A DNA stretch of 64,000 bases from Bacteroidota bacterium (lineage in GTDB: Bacteria; Bacteroidota; Bacteroidia; Chitinophagales; Chitinophagaceae): assembly GCA_028875875.1 (NCBI GenBank), contig JAGWUV010000011.1:25649-89648 (forward strand). Direction: 5' to 3'. The notes under the pieces were generated by a model. The model was not told the origin of the DNA. It was given only the letters and a program-made list of their open reading frames with translations, and made no database searches. Positions 1 to 7,791 of this stretch are shown piece by piece. Made by a program: the position numbers and the translations under genes. How positions within the stretch are numbered: position 1 is the first letter of the stretch; every line of letters starts with the position of its first letter.

Positions 1-1
1 A

Positions 2-1114
2 TTGAAAGATATTTTGGGTAATGAAGGCTATAAAACAGATGAGGCAGCTGATGGGGAAGAGGGATGGAAAAAATTTTCCGCTACCACTTATGATCTTGTG
101 TTATGTGATATAAAAATGCCCAAGCTCGATGGGCTTGAGTTTTTACAGAAAGCCACTGAAGCAAATCCTGATGTGCCGGTGATTATGATCAGCGGTCATG
201 GCAATATTGAAACTGCCGTGGAAGCAGTTAAAAAAGGTGCATTTGATTATATTTCCAAACCACCCGATCTGAATAGGCTGCTTATTACCATTCGTAATGC
301 AATGGATAAAAATACCTTGGTAAAAGAGACCAAAGTATTGAAGCGGAAAGTGAGCAAAGTGCAGGAGATCATCGGTGAGAGTGATGCCATTCAAAAAATA
401 AAAGCTACGATAGAAAAAGTAGCACCTACCGATGCAAGGGTGCTTGTAACCGGAGAGAATGGAAGCGGTAAGGAATTGGTGGCAAGATGGATACATGAAA
501 AAAGTAATCGTAATGCCGGGCCATTGGTGGAAGTGAACTGTGCTGCCATTCCGGGTGAACTGATCGAGAGCGAATTATTCGGACATGAAAAAGGATCATT
601 TACTTCGGCTATCAAACAACGTATCGGTAAGTTTGAACAAGCCAGCGGTGGCACCTTATTTTTGGATGAGATCGGTGATATGAGCCTTAGTGCGCAGGCA
701 AAGGTATTGCGGGCTTTACAGGAAGGTAAGATTACCCGTGTTGGAGGTGATAAAGAAATTGCAGTAGATGTTCGTGTGGTTGCTGCTACCAATAAAGACC
801 TGCTGAAAGAAGTGGAAGAAAAGAACTTCAGGCTCGACCTATATCATAGGTTGGGAGTGATATTGATTCATGTCCCTTCTCTTAATGAAAGAAGAAGCGA
901 TATTCCGCTGCTAGTTGAAAAATTCCTGGCTGATATTGCCGAAGAATATGGCCAGGCGGCTAAGGAAATAGACAAAAAAGCCATAGAAGCTTTACAACAA
1001 CACAACTGGACAGGTAACATACGTGAGTTGAGAAATGTGGTAGAGAGGCTGGTGATCTTATCTGGCAAGAAGATCACTGCCGATGATGTAAATACGTATG
1101 TATTGCCTAAATAA
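2..1114 (+). CDS. sigma-54-type response regulator (NtrC family), 5' end outside window, no HTH domain
   Basis: The reading frame runs in from the left edge, so about 15-20 residues of the receiver domain, including the acidic pocket, are missing; the TTG at base 2 is probably not the real start. Visible: a receiver domain with phospho-acceptor Asp at fragment residue 36 (CDIKMP) and the Lys of ISKPP near residue 87; then a sigma-54 AAA+ domain with Walker A GENGSGKE (about 151-158), the sigma-54 contact loop as GSFTSA instead of GAFTGA, and Walker B GGTLFLDEIGD. The protein ends just after the C-terminal AAA+ segment (NWTGNIRELRN...YVLPK), where family members usually carry a Fis-type helix-turn-helix; none is present. 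It probably activates RNA polymerase-sigma54 after phosphorylation by an unlinked kinase, without classical DNA binding. It converges on the next gene with 4 bases between the stop codons. Confidence 0.9.
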   Translation: MKDILGNEGYKTDEAADGEEGWKKFSATTYDLVLCDIKMPKLDGLEFLQKATEANPDVPVIMISGHGNIETAVEAVKKGAFDYISKPPDLNRLLITIRNAMDKNTLVKETKVLKRKVSKVQEIIGESDAIQKIKATIEKVAPTDARVLVTGENGSGKELVARWIHEKSNRNAGPLVEVNCAAIPGELIESELFGHEKGSFTSAIKQRIGKFEQASGGTLFLDEIGDMSLSAQAKVLRALQEGKITRVGGDKEIAVDVRVVAATNKDLLKEVEEKNFRLDLYHRLGVILIHVPSLNERRSDIPLLVEKFLADIAEEYGQAAKEIDKKAIEALQQHNWTGNIRELRNVVERLVILSGKKITADDVNTYVLPK

Positions 1115-1118
1115 TTTT

Positions 1119-2003
1119 TTAGCTAAGGGATGTTATATGTTCTGTTAAAGATTCTAAAGAGTCTAGCAGCAATACCCTAGCCGATTGAAGCGATAGCGTT
1201 TTGGTGAATGGGCCGGTTATCACGATTTTTTGTTGAGGAAATGCAGAGAGGTATTCTTCTATCAAATCTTCAGGCGATTGATTGGTGAGATTTGTTATGA
1301 GATGAAATTGCAAATGGGTTACTGAAAATTTTTCTGTGTATTCCTTTATCTCGTTGACATGCATATCAGGCCCGAGATAGATTACATTTTTTCGATACTT
1401 TTTGAACAGGTAATGGTGCATTAATAAAGGGAGTTCATGTTTTTCATTTTCAGGACAAAACAGCAGAGTTGTCATTTTTCTGTTTTCATTAAAACGCCCA
1501 CCCTCGGCATTAATAGCGGATAGTATCTTTTTTCTGATAATATTACTCGCAAAATGTTCTTGACCGGGAATAACGGAATTGGTCATCCATAACAATCCGA
1601 TTGTTTGCAGAAATGGATAAGTGACATTGAATATGCTATGCTCAAACCCCAGGTGATTGACCGCCTGGTTGAAAACATTTTCAAACTGCTCCTCATCAAA
1701 GTCAATCGATGCCTCGATCAGTCGATTAATAAATAAAATGTATTGCTCAGGTTGAATGATCTGTTTCTGCACCAATTGTATCAGTTCTTCTTCCTGTAGT
1801 TGTGTAAGTTTCGATATTTTGTAGCCATTATGATACAGGAAACTGATCTTTAAAATGTATTTCAAATCTTCATTGGTATAGCTGCGATGCTGGCTAGGAT
1901 GGCGTTGCGGCGAAATGAACTGGTAACGCTGCTCCCATATTCTGAGGGTATGTGCTTTTATTCCACTGAGATTCTCTATATCCTTGATACTGAAATATTG
2001 CAT
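1119..2003 (-). CDS. MerR-family regulator with CarH/LitR-like B12-binding C-terminus
   Basis: 294 aa. Residues 1-70 are a MerR winged helix (FSIKDIENLSGIKAHTLRIWEQRY). Residues about 95-165 form the four-helix cobalamin cap with the W-x9-EH signature (W139, E149, H150), and about 175-290 form a Rossmann-type B12 domain. The lower-axial histidine candidate is H189 in ENEKHELP; the usual DxHxxG is altered to E-x-H-x-x-P, and the LG of IYLGPD is kept. Relatives are repressors that use adenosylcobalamin as a light sensor, often controlling carotenoid or photolyase genes; no such target lies in this window. Divergent from lepB across a 314-bp gap, so it may also control itself. The MerR-B12 call is firm; light sensing is inference. 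Confidence 0.85.
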   Translation of the reverse strand: MQYFSIKDIENLSGIKAHTLRIWEQRYQFISPQRHPSQHRSYTNEDLKYILKISFLYHNGYKISKLTQLQEEELIQLVQKQIIQPEQYILFINRLIEASIDFDEEQFENVFNQAVNHLGFEHSIFNVTYPFLQTIGLLWMTNSVIPGQEHFASNIIRKKILSAINAEGGRFNENRKMTTLLFCPENEKHELPLLMHHYLFKKYRKNVIYLGPDMHVNEIKEYTEKFSVTHLQFHLITNLTNQSPEDLIEEYLSAFPQQKIVITGPFTKTLSLQSARVLLLDSLESLTEHITSLS

Positions 2004-2317
2004 GTGAGCAGTTTATCCGTAAATATAAAGCCTTGAACAGGGTATTATTCGTTTTGATATACAAAACCGGCCTCTCTGTTAAACATTTTACAAAAACAAG
2101 CTAAATTGAACTTACCTAAATAAGCAATATAAATGAGAGAAGATAAGAATTGCTGGCCGAAAAAGCCGTAACAGCTTCTGTTGAAGCTTCCCGGACGGGA
2201 ATAAAAATTGCACATGTACCATATACCCGGCTTTGCAATGTTTAAGAAAACGCTTAGAAAAGAAAACGTATTTGCTAAGCAGTTACCATTATTTTTGTTA
2301 CACTTTAAAATTCTATT
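2004..2317. other. 314-bp divergent intergenic region with three adjacent small hairpins
   Basis: No convincing open reading frame. Three small inverted repeats sit side by side: GGC/GCC at 2155-2157 and 2165-2167; AGCTTC/GAAGCT at 2173-2178 and 2183-2188 with a TGTT loop; and TTCCC/GGGAA at 2188-2192 and 2197-2201 with a GGAC loop. The last two share base 2188, so both cannot form at full length together. They could belong to a small RNA or to an operator for the divergent MerR regulator; nothing matches an RNA family I can name. The lepB-proximal end carries a promoter-like box (separate entry). Confidence 0.4.
2271..2297 (+). promoter_or_regulatory. candidate lepB promoter (TTTG / TATTTTTG)
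   Basis: TATTTTTG at 2290-2297 fits the Bacteroidota -7 box TAnnTTTG, 20 bases before the lepB ATG. TTTG at 2271-2274 could be the -33 box, but the 15-base spacer is shorter than the usual 19-21. Moderate support only. Confidence 0.35.
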
Positions 2318-3853
2318 ATGGGGCTATTTTTATTTATCATCGGCACTATAGGCTGGCATATTGGTATATATGGCATGTTTAAAAAGGCTGGTATTGAAGG
2401 TTGGAAAGCATTTGTGCCGTTTTATAATACCTGGGAGATCGTACAATTATGCAAGATCAAAAAAATATGGTTCTGGTTACAGCTTATTCCCATCGCAGGT
2501 CAGTTCATCACCATATGGGTTACTATCATCTTTGTAATGCATTTTGGAAAATTTAACCTTGTACATCATACTCTCACCACCTTTCTTCCCTTCATTTATT
2601 TCCCCTATCTCGGTTTTTCCAAAGAAGTGAAATGGGGTGGAGAGAAAGTATTCAAGCTTTATAAAAAGCCGGGCTCACGGGAGTGGATTGACGCAGGTGT
2701 ATTTGCTGTTGTAGCAGCCACCATTATCCGGACTTTTGTTTTCGAAGCTTATGTAATTCCTACAGGTAGTATGGAAAAAACATTGCTGGTACATGATTTT
2801 CTTTTTGTGAGTAAGATGAGCTACGGTCCTCGTATTCCTCAAACGCCTTTATCGTTTCCCTTCGTGCATAACACAATGCCTATGAGTGAAACGGCTCCTT
2901 CTTATGTAAAATGGTTGCAATTACCGTACAAACGTTTACCTGGCTACACAGACATAAAACGTAACGATGTGGTAGTATTTAATTTCCCCGCAGGAGATAC
3001 TATCATCAACTTGCCCGGCTATGGTTCTGCACAGCCTTATTACGATTTTGTTAGAGTAGATGGAAGGGATGCCGTATGGCAGCGTTTTGGTGAAAACATC
3101 ATCGTTCATCCGATAGATAAAACGGATAATTATATCAAAAGATGCGTTGGGCTTCCAGGAGATACTTTGCAGGTGAAAGATGGTGTATTGTATGTGAACC
3201 ATCAGAGGGCTTTTGTAGCACCGGGATCACAGCGGACCTATGAAGTGAAAACAAAGGGTACTCCCATCGATTTCGATGCACTGAAAACAGAACATGGCAT
3301 TGAAGTACGTAATGATGAAAAGACCGAAGATTTGTATAACCAGTTACAGGATATGTATAAGCAGGGTGGCGTGTATTATATGCCTTTAACAGAATCGGAT
3401 GCTGCCAAGCTTAAACAAGTACCTAACATCAGTTCTGTTGTGCCATATGTAATTCCATTCAGTATGGATGAGTGTAAGTATAAAATATTCCCTTACGATA
3501 CGATCAGGCATTGGAGCGTGGATAATTACGGCGAAATATATATTCCTAAAAAAGGGGCAAGCGTACCTTTAACTGCAGAAAGTATTCCTTTGTATCGCAG
3601 GCTGATAACAGCTTATGAAGGGCATACGCTGGAAGAGAAGAACGGAAATTTTATTATTGATGGCAAGCAGGCTACCCAGTATACTTTTAAATACAATTAT
3701 TACTGGATGATGGGTGATAACAGGCATAACAGCCAGGATAGCCGCTATTGGGGATTTGTACCTGAAACGCATATCGTAGGTAAAGCATCTATGATATGGA
3801 TGAGCTGGGATAATGGCCCTCGCTGGAGTCGCATTTTCCACTTCATTAACTAA
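2318..3853 (+). CDS. lepB: signal peptidase I with N-terminal membrane extension
   Basis: 511 aa, well above the roughly 320 aa of the E. coli enzyme. Residues 1-90 are a hydrophobic multi-helix region resembling the DUF5684-type module found on some Bacteroidota signal peptidases. A further transmembrane helix (AVVAATIIRTFVFEAYVIP) leads into the catalytic domain. Box B holds Ser151 (PTGSMEKTL), box D holds Lys274 (YIKRCVGLPGD), and box E is MMGDNRHNSQDSRYWG. Between boxes D and E is a large insertion of about 150 residues. The enzyme cleaves signal peptides of exported proteins on the outer face of the inner membrane. Flanked by a divergent regulator and followed by a strong terminator, so probably monocistronic. 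Confidence 0.95.
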   Translation: MGLFLFIIGTIGWHIGIYGMFKKAGIEGWKAFVPFYNTWEIVQLCKIKKIWFWLQLIPIAGQFITIWVTIIFVMHFGKFNLVHHTLTTFLPFIYFPYLGFSKEVKWGGEKVFKLYKKPGSREWIDAGVFAVVAATIIRTFVFEAYVIPTGSMEKTLLVHDFLFVSKMSYGPRIPQTPLSFPFVHNTMPMSETAPSYVKWLQLPYKRLPGYTDIKRNDVVVFNFPAGDTIINLPGYGSAQPYYDFVRVDGRDAVWQRFGENIIVHPIDKTDNYIKRCVGLPGDTLQVKDGVLYVNHQRAFVAPGSQRTYEVKTKGTPIDFDALKTEHGIEVRNDEKTEDLYNQLQDMYKQGGVYYMPLTESDAAKLKQVPNISSVVPYVIPFSMDECKYKIFPYDTIRHWSVDNYGEIYIPKKGASVPLTAESIPLYRRLITAYEGHTLEEKNGNFIIDGKQATQYTFKYNYYWMMGDNRHNSQDSRYWGFVPETHIVGKASMIWMSWDNGPRWSRIFHFIN

Positions 3854-3876
3854 ACAGTGAGTTCGCATCCTTATAG

Positions 3877-3905
3877 ATCCTCATCAATAATGGTGAGGAT
3901 TTTTT
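3877..3905 (+). terminator. Rho-independent terminator after lepB
   Basis: Ten-pair stem 3877-3886 / 3891-3900 (one G-T pair), ATAA loop, followed by TTTTT at 3901-3905; 23 bases after the lepB stop. Confidence 0.8.
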
Positions 3906-3980
3906 ATGGTATATCTTTTAGATTTGTGAACAAGCTTATGTAATAGCGCATCGTTTTCTTGTAATAAACTTAGGGCCAAT

Positions 3981-4481
3981 ATGAAGCAGGAACAATTGAA
4001 TATTGAATTTGAAGTATATGATTCGGCGGAACAACTAAACCGGCAGGATGCTGCTTTATTAGCCGAAGCAAGGGCTGTAACGGATACAGCGTATGCACCG
4101 TATTCTCATTTTTCTGTAGGGGCAGCTGCATTGCTGAACAATGGCGAAATGGTAAAGGGAACCAACCAGGAAAACTCAAGTTACCCGGTGGGTATTTGTG
4201 CGGAACGTTCTTTGTTGGCATCAAGTGCTGTATTGCATCCCGGTGTGGGCATTCATACCATGGCAGTAAGTTACCATAACCACAATGAAGGTACCTTAAG
4301 TAATAAACCGATCTCTCCATGTGGAATGTGCAGACAGGCGTTGTTGGAACATGAATTACGTTATAAGCAACCCATTCGGTTGATACTCGGCGGACAAACA
4401 GGTAAAATATACATCATTAAGCAGGCTAATATGTTGCTGCCTCTTGCTTTTTCTTCCAGTCAGATGAAAGAAAACAGCTGA
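3981..4481 (+). CDS. cdd: cytidine deaminase
   Basis: 166 aa. Zinc-dependent deamination of cytidine and deoxycytidine in pyrimidine salvage, in the cytosol. Signature motifs: APYSHFSVGAA (substrate pocket), CAERS with catalytic Glu and first zinc Cys, and PCGMCRQ with the other two zinc ligands. Slightly longer than the minimal tetrameric enzymes (about 130 aa), with a short N-terminal extension. ATG at 3981; a TAnnTTTG-like box (TAGATTTG, 3919-3926) lies 54 bases upstream. Stands alone between the lepB terminator and a convergent gene. Confidence 0.93.
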   Translation: MKQEQLNIEFEVYDSAEQLNRQDAALLAEARAVTDTAYAPYSHFSVGAAALLNNGEMVKGTNQENSSYPVGICAERSLLASSAVLHPGVGIHTMAVSYHNHNEGTLSNKPISPCGMCRQALLEHELRYKQPIRLILGGQTGKIYIIKQANMLLPLAFSSSQMKENS

Positions 4482-4521
4482 TCCAACCCTAGCTAGATCA
4501 GCTGCTGTTCTTGGGCGGCAT

Positions 4522-4736
4522 TTATAAGGAAGATATATTCTTCCCGTCGTTAATGATAGAAAATTCATCTTTTGGATAATACGGTTTGTATTTTTCATAA
4601 ATGCTATCGGGTTGTTCAGTACCGTTGATTAGTAGTTTGCCTTTTGAAACCTTAATGGTATACCCTTTTTCTGTATTGATTAAGCCATCTTTTTCAAGGG
4701 TACCGGTAAAAGCCTTCAGTTGTTTCAGTTCTTTTT
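4522..4736 (-). pseudogene. out-of-frame continuation (BlaR1/M56-tail-like) of the 4725-5312 gene
   Basis: In the -1 frame relative to the upstream gene, the minus strand stays open from the A-tract at 4732-4738 to a TAA at 4522-4524. It encodes about 68 residues including KDGLINTEKGYTIKVSKG and KLLINGTEQPDSIYEKY. This is the pattern of the conserved tail on M56/BlaR1-type proteins and stand-alone relatives in Bacteroidota (EKDGLI...LxINGxxQ...YEKYK), so it is the natural C-terminus of the upstream coding sequence. Joining the two by one extra base gives a 263-residue protein. It is reached only by frameshifting or if the tract is one base short here through mutation or sequencing error. Confidence 0.75.
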
Positions 4737-5312
4737 TTGCTTTTCCATCCCTTCTTTGGCATGTTGCATTCCTTGTTCCACGCTCTTTTTGATAGAATCG
4801 GCATTTATGTGAAAAGCAAATTTTTGCTGTTTCAGTTGTTCCTTAGTTCGTTCTAATTCTTCTTTTACCCGCTTCATGTCTGCTTGCTTCAGCTGTACAG
4901 CAGCTTCCTGTAAAGAAGCATCAACTTCTTTTCTGATCTGGTTAAAATCAACTTTTGCAAGAGCATGTTCTATCTCAGCTTCCATTTTATCCATGTCAAT
5001 TTGCTGTATCTTCTCTGAAGCATGGTTCAGTTGTTCCTGCATTTTTGAAAAGTCTAGCTTCTGCATCTGCACATCCAATTGCTTCATGCCTTTATCAAGT
5101 TCTTCCATGGCTTTGTCAATGTCTCTTATTCTATATTCATTTTTACTAGTATTGCGTTGCTTGGGCTGGCTGGTATCTCCATAGATAAGCAATTGACTGT
5201 TTTCTTTTTTGCTGTTTTCTTGTTGAAGGGGGCGTTGCCAGGAAAGAAATAAACAACTGCCCAAAAGAACAGTAGCGATAGATACTTTGGATAGGATGGA
5301 CGCATGTTTCAT
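4725..5312 (-). CDS. exported coiled-coil protein, C-terminus cut by a frameshift
   Basis: 195 aa in frame 0. An N-terminal hydrophobic segment (VSIATVLLGSCLFLSW) indicates a membrane anchor or export signal. It is followed by a low-complexity region and then, from about residue 60, charged heptad-like repeats (MEELDKGMKQLDVQMQKLD) typical of a long coiled coil. It ends at EKQKKN* inside an A7 tract, while the family-like C-terminal domain continues in the -1 frame (separate entries). It resembles the periplasmic helical tail of BlaR1/M56 proteins, but without the peptidase domain. Function unknown. ATG at 5310-5312. It converges on cdd. Confidence 0.7.
   Translation of the reverse strand: MKHASILSKVSIATVLLGSCLFLSWQRPLQQENSKKENSQLLIYGDTSQPKQRNTSKNEYRIRDIDKAMEELDKGMKQLDVQMQKLDFSKMQEQLNHASEKIQQIDMDKMEAEIEHALAKVDFNQIRKEVDASLQEAAVQLKQADMKRVKEELERTKEQLKQQKFAFHINADSIKKSVEQGMQHAKEGMEKQKKN
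4731..4737 (-). promoter_or_regulatory. A AAA AAG slippery heptamer at the frame break
   Basis: On the minus strand the frame-0 codons are CAA AAA AAG AAC TGA, so the heptamer A AAA AAG is in exactly the register needed for -1 slippage; the -1 frame then reads GAA CTG AAA into the conserved tail. An AGGGA stretch ends 10 bases upstream, the spacing of the stimulatory site in E. coli dnaX. No strong downstream stem is obvious by eye. A one-base homopolymer deletion would create the same picture. Confidence 0.45.
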
Positions 5313-5520
5313 AGCTTTTTTGTTTAGTGATGGTAGAATTACGAATAATGTCGTACAATACTACGATGATATTCGTAAATTGTTACACCACTCATCCTTT
5401 TTTGAAAAAATTAACAATAGGAAGCTGACGTACCGGTAATGAATAAAGAATAACGTAAACCGATATGAAACATGTGTATTCTTTATGAATATTAAATTCA
5501 TTCAAACACCTTCTATTACT

Positions 5521-5528
5521 TACATTTG
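5521..5528 (+). promoter_or_regulatory. candidate -7 box upstream of the DUF4290 gene
   Basis: TACATTTG fits TAnnTTTG and lies 20 bases before the ATG at 5549 but only 2 bases before the ATG at 5531, which favours the later start. No clear -33 TTTG at the expected distance. Confidence 0.4.
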
Positions 5529-5548
5529 CTATGATGTTGACAGAAAAT

Positions 5549-6307
5549 ATGGAATATAACACTACCAGAAATTACCTGAGTATGCGTGAATATGGCCGCC
5601 ATATACAAAAAATGGTGGAATATGTAATGACTATTGAAGATCGCGAAAAACGCAACCAGCAGGCTAAAGCTGTGATTGAACTGATGGGTTTCTTAAATCC
5701 TCATTTGCGTAACGTAGAAGATTTCAGGCATATGCTTTGGGATCATCTTTTTTTTATTAGTGATTTTAAATTAGATGTAGATAGCCCTTACCCGATTCCG
5801 CAAAAGGAAACGTATAAAGGTAAACCTGAGCCATTGCCTTATCCTAAACACAAGCCCAGGTATTCTCACTTGGGTAAGAACCTGGAAGTGGTCATTGATA
5901 AAGCGCTGAAGGAAGAGAATCCTGAAAAGAAAGCCGGTTTTGCACATGCTATTGCATACTATATGAAATTGGCTTATAGTAACTGGCACAAGGAACTGGT
6001 ACATGATGATGCGATCAGGAGTGAGCTGGATAATATTACTGGCGGTGAACTGGAGTTTAGCGCTACACCTTTTATTAAGCATCGTGCTCCTGCTTTTGAA
6101 AGAGATGATTATGGCAGAGGTAACGGAGGTCGTAGGCAAAGCTTTAGTGGAAGGGATAACCGCGGACGTAGTGGCGGAGGAAGAGATAATCGTGATAACC
6201 GTGGTTCCGGTGGCAGGGATAATCGCGGTGGCGGACCTAACAGGGGTAATGGTAGCAGCGGAGGAAGAGATAACCGTAACAACAGGAACTTTAAAAAGCG
6301 TTTTTAA
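5549..6307 (+). CDS. DUF4290 family protein with Arg/Gly-rich (RGG-like) tail
   Basis: 252 aa from the chosen ATG. Residues 1-190 match the Bacteroidota-specific DUF4290 pattern (MEYNTTR..., EYGRHIQKMVEY, NPHLRNVEDFRHMLWDHL, YPIP). The last 60 residues are repeats of GRDNRGG, GGRDNR and NRNFKKRF, an RGG-box-like disordered tail of the kind that binds RNA or drives condensation in other proteins. The in-frame ATG at 5531 would add six residues, but the -7 box position and the usual family start support 5549. Cytoplasmic; function unknown, RNA association is inferred only from the tail. A strong terminator follows. Confidence 0.88.
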   Translation: MEYNTTRNYLSMREYGRHIQKMVEYVMTIEDREKRNQQAKAVIELMGFLNPHLRNVEDFRHMLWDHLFFISDFKLDVDSPYPIPQKETYKGKPEPLPYPKHKPRYSHLGKNLEVVIDKALKEENPEKKAGFAHAIAYYMKLAYSNWHKELVHDDAIRSELDNITGGELEFSATPFIKHRAPAFERDDYGRGNGGRRQSFSGRDNRGRSGGGRDNRDNRGSGGRDNRGGGPNRGNGSSGGRDNRNNRNFKKRF

Positions 6308-6329
6308 AGCTAAGGGCCTCATAATACTT

Positions 6330-6358
6330 AAAAAGCCTGCAACATTTGCAGGCTTTTT
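6330..6358. terminator. bidirectional terminator between convergent genes
   Basis: Perfect 11-pair stem 6330-6340 / 6348-6358 (AAAAAGCCTGC and its complement) with a 7-base loop; A- and T-runs on both sides let it serve the DUF4290 gene and the convergent cytochrome gene. Confidence 0.85.
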
Positions 6359-6379
6359 AATGCGCTGACATATATTTAT

Positions 6380-6880
6380 TTAGTTTGATAAATTAAAACT
6401 TTGATTGGAAAATGGTGGTGTTGTGGGTATTTGTATGACGTTAAAACCATGGTCTGTGGCTTTATGACAAGTGTTACAGGTTTGTGTGAGTATGGTAAAA
6501 TTGCTTTTGAAAGAACCGAGGTTTTTTTGCTGAATAGCGCTGCTGATACTATCAATTGCGGGATAGATCATAGTCAATGATTTTCTTTCCGGCCTGTCTG
6601 TGCAATAATCTTCAATACCCCGCAATGCTTCCTTAATCTCATTGATCTCAAAATCTGCCAACTGCCAGTTATTATTGATGCCTGCAAACCAAAGCTTCTC
6701 ATGATGCACTTGTATGCTGCTCATAAACTCACCGAAACCGGGTGCATAAGGTTTTATCGTGGCCGAAGCATTACTACTGTCTGCTTTTTCTGTTTTTGAG
6801 GTTGAATTTGCCTGCTGTTGACCGCAACCGGCCAGCATTGAGATTAACAAAGAAAAGAATAATGGTTTCATTGTATTCAT
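6380..6880 (-). CDS. mono-haem c-type cytochrome lipoprotein
   Basis: 166 aa. Signal peptide with lipobox (SMLAGC, Cys near residue 19), then a Ser/Thr-rich linker and a helical domain. One CxxCH haem-attachment motif (CNTCHKATDHGF) lies close to the C-terminus, where cytochrome c'-type four-helix proteins carry theirs. This placement suggests an envelope-anchored electron carrier or haem sensor. No partner oxidase or dehydrogenase is nearby. The internal ATG (M4) is an equally possible start. Family assignment to the c' type is inference from layout; covalent haem binding is likely from the motif. Confidence 0.8.
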   Translation of the reverse strand: MNTMKPLFFSLLISMLAGCGQQQANSTSKTEKADSSNASATIKPYAPGFGEFMSSIQVHHEKLWFAGINNNWQLADFEINEIKEALRGIEDYCTDRPERKSLTMIYPAIDSISSAIQQKNLGSFKSNFTILTQTCNTCHKATDHGFNVIQIPTTPPFSNQSFNLSN

Positions 6881-7100
6881 GATTTGATAAAGCTACTTAC
6901 TATTGTTTCAGTATAGATATCTTGCCTTAATTTGATTGCGCACTTAAATCGTATTTTAAGCTTAGTCATTTTTGAAATGCTTATTTAAAGGCATCAGTGA
7001 TTTGATTGCTCAAACCGTTCATCTCTTAATTTTAGCAGTTCACACATCTCTCTTTTCCTTTACATTTTTCCTCCTTTATTTTTAATTAAAATTATAATAT

Positions 7101-7697
7101 ATGAAAAGTGTAAAACGTGGCTGTGTGCTGGCGGTATTGTTCGTTGTAGTTTCCTGTAAGAAAGGAACGCCTACTCAGGGAACTCCCAATCCTAACATTG
7201 CAATGGAATATATTAACCTGTACGACAGGGATATACTGGCGAATGCTCCGGGCTATGCTATTGATGTGAATCATGATGGCAGAAAGGATTTACATTTTGT
7301 TACGCAATTGGTGGGAGATCCTGTAGCGCAGGTAGATAAGATACAGTTCCTGGTATCAAGCAATATTGATGTAATGCTGCCGGTAAATAGTAACGAAGAA
7401 ATACCGGTAATGAATTCAGGGGAAACAATTGTACTGGATAGTTTTAATGGTTATCAGTGGTTCGATTTATCCTCCATTATCTTAGTACAGAAAATTATTT
7501 CTTTTACAGAGCCCGATAAATGGGAAGGCCATTGGAAAGAGGCACGGCATAAGTTTATTCCTTACCAGGTGGTTATTGCCGGTAAGCGTTACAATGGTTG
7601 GGTAGAAATAAGTGTAGATATCACAAATGAAAAACTTGTATTGCACAAGGCGGCGATTTGTAAAAATCCTGAAACGATAGTAAAGGCAGGAATATAG
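7101..7697 (+). CDS. putative lipoprotein with calcium-loop-like motif
   Basis: 198 aa. The N-terminus is a lipoprotein signal (VLFVVVSC, Cys at residue 19) followed by KKG and a Thr/Pro-rich spacer. Residues about 55-65 read DVNHDGRKDLHF, the DxNxDGxxD loop seen in FG-GAP and EF-hand-like calcium sites. The rest is predicted beta-rich and I recognise no family. Probably surface- or periplasm-anchored. Isolated between convergent neighbours; the 220 bases upstream contain no gene. Confidence 0.7.
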   Translation: MKSVKRGCVLAVLFVVVSCKKGTPTQGTPNPNIAMEYINLYDRDILANAPGYAIDVNHDGRKDLHFVTQLVGDPVAQVDKIQFLVSSNIDVMLPVNSNEEIPVMNSGETIVLDSFNGYQWFDLSSIILVQKIISFTEPDKWEGHWKEARHKFIPYQVVIAGKRYNGWVEISVDITNEKLVLHKAAICKNPETIVKAGI

Positions 7698-7791
7698 AAA
7701 GGTAAAACCTTATTTAGAATTACAGACTGTGAAATGATGCATCCAATAAAATATGCGAGGGGGCGTGCTGTGTCTTTTTTGTACGATAATG

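Noticed and set aside
6003..6368. 121-codon plus-strand frame over the RGG tail of the DUF4290 gene
   Set aside because: Repetitive codons of the RGG tail open the other frames; the translation is low-complexity Val/Ile/Glu.
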